From the NCBI GenBank assembly GCA_948801035.1, contig CAQHJP010000010.1, positions 1 to 8,507 of the forward strand: a DNA stretch of 8,507 nucleotides. The letters run 5' to 3'. Origin of the DNA: an uncultured Bacilli bacterium (lineage in GTDB: Bacteria > Bacillota_I > Bacilli_A > RF39 > UBA660). Shown piece after piece: positions 5,102 through 8,507 of the stretch (position 1 is the stretch's first letter; each line of letters begins with the position of its first letter). A program made the position numbers and the translations under genes. The notes below the pieces were generated by a model. That model was not told the DNA's origin. It was given only the letters and a program-made list of their open reading frames with translations, and did not search any database.

Positions 5102-5338
5102 ATGATAGAATTTATTGACAATTTAATTAGCTTGCTTTTTAATGTAATTAAATTTTTAGGTAGTTCTTTAATAGACGGTTTAAATTTCTTTATATCTACA
5201 TTTGTAACAGTACCGTTATATATATTAGAACTATTTAATGAATTACCACCAATTTTTAAAATTGGAATAAGTGGTATATTCGGACTACTTTTATTAGTGG
5301 TTTTCCTTAAAATAGTATCATTACTTTTTATAAGATAG
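5102..5338 (+). CDS. Small hydrophobic membrane protein (possible pVI-like virion protein)
   Basis: 78 residues, hydrophobic almost throughout: a partly amphipathic N-terminal helix (LISLLFNVIKFLG), a second segment (FFISTFVTVPLYILELF, about 29-45) and a third (GISGIFGLLLLVVFLKIVSLLFI, about 55-77), with few charges. AAAGGTGG lies 6-7 bases upstream of the ATG, 14 bases after the adhesin stop. In filamentous phages the gene directly after the adhesin usually encodes its partner pVI, which holds the adhesin to the tip; the position and hydrophobicity fit, but no sequence motif proves it. Confidence 0.65.
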   Translation: MIEFIDNLISLLFNVIKFLGSSLIDGLNFFISTFVTVPLYILELFNELPPIFKIGISGIFGLLLLVVFLKIVSLLFIR

Positions 5339-5348
5339 GAGGTTTTTT

Positions 5349-5513
5349 ATGATAGGCGATTTATATAATTGGGTCTCTAATACCCTAGTTGGACAAGTTC
5401 CACAAGAATTTGAATTTATAATAGCAGTAATAACGATATTTATAGTTATATTAATCTTATATGTTTGTTTTTATGGCTTTATATTTATAAAAGATTTAGT
5501 AGGTGGTAAATAA
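5349..5513 (+). CDS. Small single-pass membrane protein
   Basis: 54 residues, starting MIGDLYNWVSNTLVGQ and ending FIFIKDLVGGK, with one long hydrophobic segment at about residues 22-48 (FEFIIAVITIFIVILILYVCFYGF). TAGGAGG lies 6 bases before the ATG. The stop overlaps the next start (TAATG), so translation is coupled. An acidic/neutral N-terminal segment, a central hydrophobic helix and a short basic tail would also suit a minor coat protein (pVII/pIX size range). No family recognised. Confidence 0.65.
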   Translation: MIGDLYNWVSNTLVGQVPQEFEFIIAVITIFIVILILYVCFYGFIFIKDLVGGK

Positions 5514-5836
5514 TGACTTACATAATAGATTTAGTTACAAGTATATTTAATAAAATAATAACAATATTAGATACTTTAAAATTTCCAGGTAATTCAAGCT
5601 TACTTATGTATATATTAGGAGCAATTATTTTAGGCTTTATAGTAAGATTAGTAAAAGGAAGTTCAAACGAGTTTGAAAGTACTTTTAACTTTTCTACTGC
5701 TAGCATTGTTAAAACAAAAGCTTCAAGTTATAGACAAAATAATGACGCAAGAAAAAAACAAATAGTAAACGATTTAAATAATAAAGGTTATGCAGACATA
5801 ACCCCTAAAGAATATAGAAAGTGGTTTAAAAAATAA
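5513..5836 (+). CDS. Membrane protein with basic cytoplasmic tail (possible pVI-like)
   Basis: 107 residues: an amphipathic N-terminal helix (IIDLVTSIFNKIITIL), a transmembrane segment at about 29-47 (SLLMYILGAIILGFIVRLV), then a hydrophilic, basic tail of about 58 residues ending DITPKEYRKWFKK. The length is close to Ff pVI (112 residues), so this is a rival to the gene at 5102 for that role; alternatively the tail could contact Zot, whose gene follows soon. Translationally coupled on both sides by TAATG overlaps. GTAGGTGG upstream serves as ribosome-binding site. No family recognised. Confidence 0.65.
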   Translation: MTYIIDLVTSIFNKIITILDTLKFPGNSSLLMYILGAIILGFIVRLVKGSSNEFESTFNFSTASIVKTKASSYRQNNDARKKQIVNDLNNKGYADITPKEYRKWFKK

Positions 5837-6027
5837 TGTTTAAATTTATTTCTACTGAAAAAATAGCTACATTTTTAATGAGCTATGGTATAGATATAGG
5901 TTTATTTACTGATTTTGAATTATCTGTAATAATACTTTTATCTAATATAGTCGTAATTCTTGCATATTTGTTTATTTTCTACGTTGTTTATAAAATTATA
6001 CATAAGATACTTAGTTGGTGGTTTTAA
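5836..6027 (+). CDS. Small membrane protein directly upstream of Zot
   Basis: 63 residues with a strongly hydrophobic stretch at about 29-55 (SVIILLSNIVVILAYLFIFYVV) and a basic aromatic C-terminus (YKIIHKILSWWF). It starts in a TAATG overlap and its stop is followed with no gap by the TTG start of Zot, so the two proteins should be made in step. This suggests a partner of the assembly ATPase in the membrane export complex. No family recognised. Confidence 0.6.
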   Translation: MFKFISTEKIATFLMSYGIDIGLFTDFELSVIILLSNIVVILAYLFIFYVVYKIIHKILSWWF

Positions 6028-7041
6028 TTGTTTAAAACCGGTTTACTTGCACTTAATGGAATACCTGGTTCCGGTAAGACTCTAATTAGTGTTGTTATTG
6101 CCCTATCACATTATAAAAAAGAAAACTCTATTATTAAATACTTTATAGCATACTTAAAATATAAAATTATATACTATTTAAACAAAATACCATTTAAAAA
6201 TAAAATTATAAATATCTATAACAAAATAAAAAATATATTAAATAAAAAATACATAAAAATACCATTTAAAATTATAAATTACTTTATAAAATTTGTTTTA
6301 CTTATATGTTTATTTGTTAACTTTAGTCTTTATTTTAAATCTTTTATTATATTTTATTTATTCTTCTTTAAAAAACTTATAAAATCATTTAATGATTTAG
6401 ATTATAAATATTATTCTTTATTTCCTAAACGAAAAATAAATAATGTATATTCTACTTTTCCTATATTATTAGATAAGAAAAATAACATTTGGTCTAATAA
6501 AATAAACTTATTTGATTTAGACTCTAACTATTCCTTTTTACCTAATGCTTTAATTATAATAGATGAAGTACAATTATTTGTAGATAGCGATGAATATAAA
6601 GATAAAGAAAAAAATAAAAAAATATCAAAAATAGCAAAATTCTTACAATCACATAGACACTTTGGAATAAAACAAATTATTTATATATCTCAGTCCCCTT
6701 CACGTATATTTAAAAAAGCACGAAATGTTACTATAGGATACTGCAAATTAAATAAAATAATAAATTTACCTTTAAATATATCAATAGCTAGAGGAATTAT
6801 ATATTATGACTTTGAATTTTACGGTCGATATATACCTAAATCTAGAGAAGAACGTAAAAAGTTGCCTTTCGAGTATAAGAAGATAACAAAAATATTCTTA
6901 CGCAGCAAAATATATGGTAGTTACGATAGTAGATATCTAGCTAAATATAACTATGATAAGCCGCTACTTAATCGTGGTCTATGGACTGAATTTAAGACAG
7001 ACATTAATTATCTAAAGACTATGTTCGAAGATAATGATTAA
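6028..7041 (+). CDS. zot: Zot/pI-family phage assembly ATPase
   Basis: The inner-membrane motor that drives filament assembly and extrusion (Zonular occludens toxin family, homologous to Ff pI). Walker A GIPGSGKT is at residues 11-18; Walker B ALIIIDE ends in D179-E180, followed by VQLF. Further family features are QSHRHFG (207-213), the YISQSP strand (219-224) and the conserved-looking SYDSRY (298-303) near the C-terminus. Unusually, the hydrophobic stretch lies at about residues 86-114, between Walker A and Walker B, and there is no C-terminal membrane segment or extracytoplasmic domain as in Ff pI. 337 residues is shorter than Ff pI (348) only slightly. The start is TTG, directly after the preceding stop, supported by GGTGG 6 bases upstream and by Walker A lying right at the N-terminus. 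Family assignment is firm. Confidence 0.9.
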   Translation: MFKTGLLALNGIPGSGKTLISVVIALSHYKKENSIIKYFIAYLKYKIIYYLNKIPFKNKIINIYNKIKNILNKKYIKIPFKIINYFIKFVLLICLFVNFSLYFKSFIIFYLFFFKKLIKSFNDLDYKYYSLFPKRKINNVYSTFPILLDKKNNIWSNKINLFDLDSNYSFLPNALIIIDEVQLFVDSDEYKDKEKNKKISKIAKFLQSHRHFGIKQIIYISQSPSRIFKKARNVTIGYCKLNKIINLPLNISIARGIIYYDFEFYGRYIPKSREERKKLPFEYKKITKIFLRSKIYGSYDSRYLAKYNYDKPLLNRGLWTEFKTDINYLKTMFEDND

Positions 7042-7044
7042 CGT

Positions 7045-7084
7045 GCTATAGCACCAAAAAAGGCCTTGCCTTTTGGTGCATAGC
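7045..7084. repeat. Long hairpin after Zot, candidate packaging signal
   Basis: GCTAT-a-GCACCAAAA-aa-GGC pairs with GCC-TTTTGGTGC-ATAGC around a CTT loop: 17 base pairs with only two small bulges. It begins 3 bases after the zot stop and is not followed by a T-run, so it is a poor terminator. In Ff phages a hairpin at this place, between the last assembly gene and the origin, is the packaging signal recognised at the start of extrusion; that role is inferred here. Confidence 0.6.
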
Positions 7085-7093
7085 TATAACATA

Positions 7094-7163
7094 ATATGTC
7101 AAACGGAATAACGGAATAACGGAGCCTTAAGGCGAGTATATGCCGGCTATGTAGTTGACATAT
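7094..7163. repeat. Iteron-containing dyad, candidate replication origin
   Basis: Perfect 9-bp arms ATATGTCAA (7094-7102) and TTGACATAT (7155-7163) enclose three direct repeats, ACGGAATA, ACGGAATA and ACGGA (7103-7123, period 8), then two palindromes, GCCTTAAGGC (7124-7133) and GCCGGC (7142-7147). The G+C content is visibly higher than in the surrounding genes. Iterons next to palindromes, just upstream of a rolling-circle Rep gene, are what a Rep-binding and nicking site looks like. The exact nick position cannot be read. Confidence 0.65.
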
Positions 7164-7177
7164 CATAAAAGTATAAT

Positions 7178-7219
7178 GGTTTAAGGTGTAAACACTATTG
7201 TGTTTATGCCTTATCAACC
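7178..7219. repeat. Extended hairpin upstream of rep
   Basis: GGTT-TAAGG-tg-TAAACAC (7178-7195) pairs with GTGTTTA-tg-CCTTA-tc-AACC (7200-7219) around a TATT loop: 16 base pairs with a 2x2 internal loop and a 2-base bulge. No T-run follows. As a single-strand structure it may form the minus-strand origin or part of the plus-strand origin; as RNA it would lie in the rep leader and could limit Rep synthesis. Confidence 0.6.
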
Positions 7220-7251
7220 TATATACGTAAATTTTAGGACTTATATATACT

Positions 7252-8172
7252 ATGGAAGACAAAGAGGTCTATTTTAAGCCCAAAATACCATATAAAGAAA
7301 GATATCATCATGAAAGTTTAATAAGGAACTTTAAGGAGCACGAGGTACTCCATAGGTTACTCGATAGCAGTCTCATATCTGCGACAAATATTAAATTTGT
7401 AAATTTAAAGGTTATTGATTGTAATACATATAAACATGTATATGAATATAAAAAATTAAGAAAAATATCAGATAAAAATTTAGTTAAATTTAAAGATAAA
7501 AAAGTATTGCCTATAGATAATTATAATAAATCTTATAAAAATACTAATGAATTACAAGAAATAAGTTTAAAAAATATTGAAAGAACTAAAATGCAATTCC
7601 AAAGATTAATACAATGTAATTTAAATACATTTAAATCATTTATAACTTTAACATTTAAAGATAATATTACTGATGTAAATATAGCAAATAAGAAATTTGC
7701 TAATTGGCGAACTAGAGTAAAAAAAATATATAAAGATTTTGCTTATATATGTGTACCAGAGTTTCAAAAACGTGGTGCAGTTCATTATCATTTATTAACT
7801 AATTTAGAAATAGGAAATTCCGAAATAATTATACCTCAATTAGGTGAAGAAAATAAATATGATGTTATGTATTGGAAAAATGGTTTTAGTAGTGTTTTTA
7901 GTGTTAATGATATTAATGTAATTGGTTATATGTCAAAATATATGACTAAAGACATTGATAATAGGTTATTTTCTAAAAGAAGATATTTTTATTCAAGCAA
8001 TTTAATAAAACCTATTGAATATCAATTAGATTTATCTAAACTTGAAGATTTTAGAACCTATTGTTTATTATTTGATAAGGAACATATTTTAAAATATTCT
8101 AGAAATTATGAAGATTTTTACGGTGATGAAGTTAATTATAAAGAATATATTTTAAATGATAGTAGTTATTAA
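7252..8172 (+). CDS. rep: Rolling-circle replication initiator (HUH endonuclease)
   Basis: 306 residues; nicks the double-stranded origin and stays bound through a tyrosine while the host polymerase displaces the viral strand. Motif I is SFITLTFKD (129-137); motif II with the metal-binding HUH is GAVHYHLLT (175-183, H178 and H180); motif III is GYMSKYMTKD (225-234), with Y226 and Y230 the candidate nucleophiles and K229 conserved. The first about 110 residues have no recognised domain. The start is ATG 7252 with only a weak AGGA 12 bases upstream, so Rep is probably made at low level. About codons 1-45 use bases quite unlike the rest (CTC, AGG, AGC, GCG), suggesting that the origin structure extends into the gene. 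It lies directly downstream of the hairpin/iteron block. Confidence 0.9.
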   Translation: MEDKEVYFKPKIPYKERYHHESLIRNFKEHEVLHRLLDSSLISATNIKFVNLKVIDCNTYKHVYEYKKLRKISDKNLVKFKDKKVLPIDNYNKSYKNTNELQEISLKNIERTKMQFQRLIQCNLNTFKSFITLTFKDNITDVNIANKKFANWRTRVKKIYKDFAYICVPEFQKRGAVHYHLLTNLEIGNSEIIIPQLGEENKYDVMYWKNGFSSVFSVNDINVIGYMSKYMTKDIDNRLFSKRRYFYSSNLIKPIEYQLDLSKLEDFRTYCLLFDKEHILKYSRNYEDFYGDEVNYKEYILNDSSY

Positions 8173-8184
8173 TTTTAATAATTA

Positions 8185-8347
8185 CTATACTTTAGGTTAT
8201 GAAAAAAATAAAATAAATAAAGTCCGTGAATGAATATTTTTGAAGCATAAGCATACTATTTAGTAAGTATTCTAATAATAATTAATATTTTAATAATTTT
8301 TAAAAACATAATTATTAGCTCCTTTCCATTCATAACCTAAAGTATAG
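8185..8347. repeat. Perfect 19-bp inverted repeat with 125-bp spacer
   Basis: CTATACTTTAGGTTATGAA (8185-8203) recurs as its exact reverse complement at 8329-8347. The spacer is very A+T rich and holds no gene of ordinary size. On single-stranded viral DNA the arms would fold into a long stem. Possibilities are a fold-back attachment site for host XerC/D recombinases as in CTXphi, a minus-strand origin, or the borders of an invertible segment. The pairing is certain; the function is open. Confidence 0.8.
8256..8309 (-). CDS. 17-codon reverse-strand mini-ORF in the inverted-repeat spacer (doubtful)
   Basis: Reading leftward from ATG (complement of 8307-8309), MFLKIIKILIIIRILTK then TAG. It is very hydrophobic with basic residues, a type seen in tiny membrane-active peptides. 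It is listed only because AAAGGAG, a strong Shine-Dalgarno, lies 9 bases upstream in the right place. In DNA this A+T rich, short Ile/Lys/Leu frames arise by chance. Confidence 0.2.
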   Translation of the reverse strand: MFLKIIKILIIIRILTK

Positions 8348-8356
8348 CAACTATTT

Positions 8357-8379
8357 AAGCAATTTATATTGCTTTTTTT
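8357..8379 (+). terminator. Rho-independent terminator at the right end of the phage block
   Basis: AAGCAAT (8357-8363) and ATTGCTT (8368-8374) form a 7-bp stem with loop TTAT, followed by T residues to 8379. It lies 185 bases after the rep stop, beyond the 19-bp inverted repeat, and insulates the promoter at 8423. Confidence 0.75.
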
Positions 8380-8422
8380 AATTTATTACTTTAAAATATA
8401 AATTAATGAAAGTGAGGTGAAT

Positions 8423-8450
8423 TTGACAAAAACATAAAATTTTGTATAAT
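8423..8450 (+). promoter_or_regulatory. Consensus sigma-70/sigma-A promoter
   Basis: TTGACA (8423-8428) and TATAAT (8445-8450) are both perfect, with a 16-base spacer, and lie 25 bases upstream of the ATG at 8476. It is by far the best promoter in the window and drives the truncated right-hand gene. Confidence 0.85.
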
Positions 8451-8475
8451 ACTAAACTCGTTAGGGGGTTAGATT

Positions 8476-8507
8476 ATGCAAATAACATTTGAAGAAGCTT
8501 ATAGTCA
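8476..8507 (+). CDS. 5' end of a rightward gene (partial)
   Basis: ATG 8476 begins a frame that runs off the window: MQITFEEAYS. It is supported by a consensus promoter at 8423-8450 and a purine-rich ribosome-binding site (AGGGGG, 8463-8468). Ten residues are too few to name a family. With its own promoter placed after a terminator it is probably outside the phage transcription units, i.e. a host neighbour, but a phage gene cannot be excluded. Confidence 0.6.
   Translation, partial: MQITFEEAYS

Noticed and set aside
5518..5706. Reverse-strand open frame inside the membrane-protein gene at 5513
   Set aside because: Fully contained within a forward gene that has TAATG coupling at both ends; no ribosome-binding site of its own.
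7155..7177. TTGACA followed by TATAAT as a rep promoter
   Set aside because: The boxes are only 11 bases apart, too close for a normal sigma-70 promoter; TTGACA is part of the 9-bp dyad arm.
7038..7262. Reverse-strand open frame across the zot-rep gap
   Set aside because: No ribosome-binding site, and the frame results from the hairpins and iterons; the translated product has no plausible domain.
8476..8507. Joining the window's right end to its left end as a circular genome to complete the last gene
   Set aside because: The joined frame would stop after 27 residues, antisense to the well-supported start at 36, so the ends do not look contiguous.
1..8507. tRNA genes, CRISPR arrays, insertion sequences, toxin-antitoxin pairs
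   Set aside because: No cloverleaf-like segment, regularly spaced repeats, transposase motifs or recognisable toxin-antitoxin pair were seen on reading both strands.

Overview
The window holds what looks like a complete, unannotated filamentous (inovirus-type) single-stranded-DNA phage or prophage of about 8 kb, flanked by the first codons of two further genes (reverse strand at positions 36-1, forward strand at 8476-8507). Three things identify it: a Zot/pI-type assembly ATPase (6028-7041), an HUH rolling-circle replication initiator (7252-8172), and the characteristic order of ssDNA-binding protein, tiny alpha-helical major coat protein with a terminator behind it, large secreted and membrane-anchored adhesin, small membrane proteins, and Zot. 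The DNA is extremely A+T rich. TGG is used for Trp and TGA serves as a normal stop (at 1837-1839, inside a terminator), so this is code 11 and not the Mycoplasma/Spiroplasma code. No pIV-like secretin is present. Together these suggest a low-GC, single-membrane host (Bacillota or a neighbouring lineage); the genus cannot be read from the sequence.

Layout. Positions 1-257: start of a divergent gene, then a leader with three nested dyads, the last resembling an attenuator/terminator. 258-1839: an early or regulatory operon consisting of a small membrane protein that needs a -1 frameshift, an XRE/cI-like repressor with a coiled-coil tail, a NUMOD1-like DNA-binding protein, two helical proteins of unknown function and another single-pass membrane protein, closed by a terminator. 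1941-2373: a small membrane protein overlapping the probable ssDNA-binding protein. 2374-2597: a non-coding leader with tandem 12-bp repeats and a hairpin that would mask the ribosome-binding site of the coat gene. 2598-2848: major coat protein and a strong terminator. 2867-6027: small unknown genes, the adhesin and four translationally linked membrane proteins. 6028-7041: Zot. 7042-7251: a non-coding block of large hairpins and iterons, the likely replication origin and packaging signal. 7252-8172: Rep. 8185-8347: a perfect 19-bp inverted repeat with a 125-bp spacer, then a terminator. From 8423: a consensus promoter driving the truncated right-hand gene.

How it would work, from what is known of inoviruses. 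Rep nicks the origin in 7042-7251 and drives rolling-circle replication. The ssDNA-binding protein coats the displaced strand. Zot/pI with the small membrane proteins exchanges it for coat subunits and extrudes the filament through the membrane. The pIII-like protein caps the particle and binds the next host. The XRE protein probably controls expression. No integrase or transposase gene is visible, so integration, if it occurs, would have to use host enzymes such as XerC/D; the 19-bp fold-back repeat is the best candidate for such a site. Several small genes have no recognisable family.
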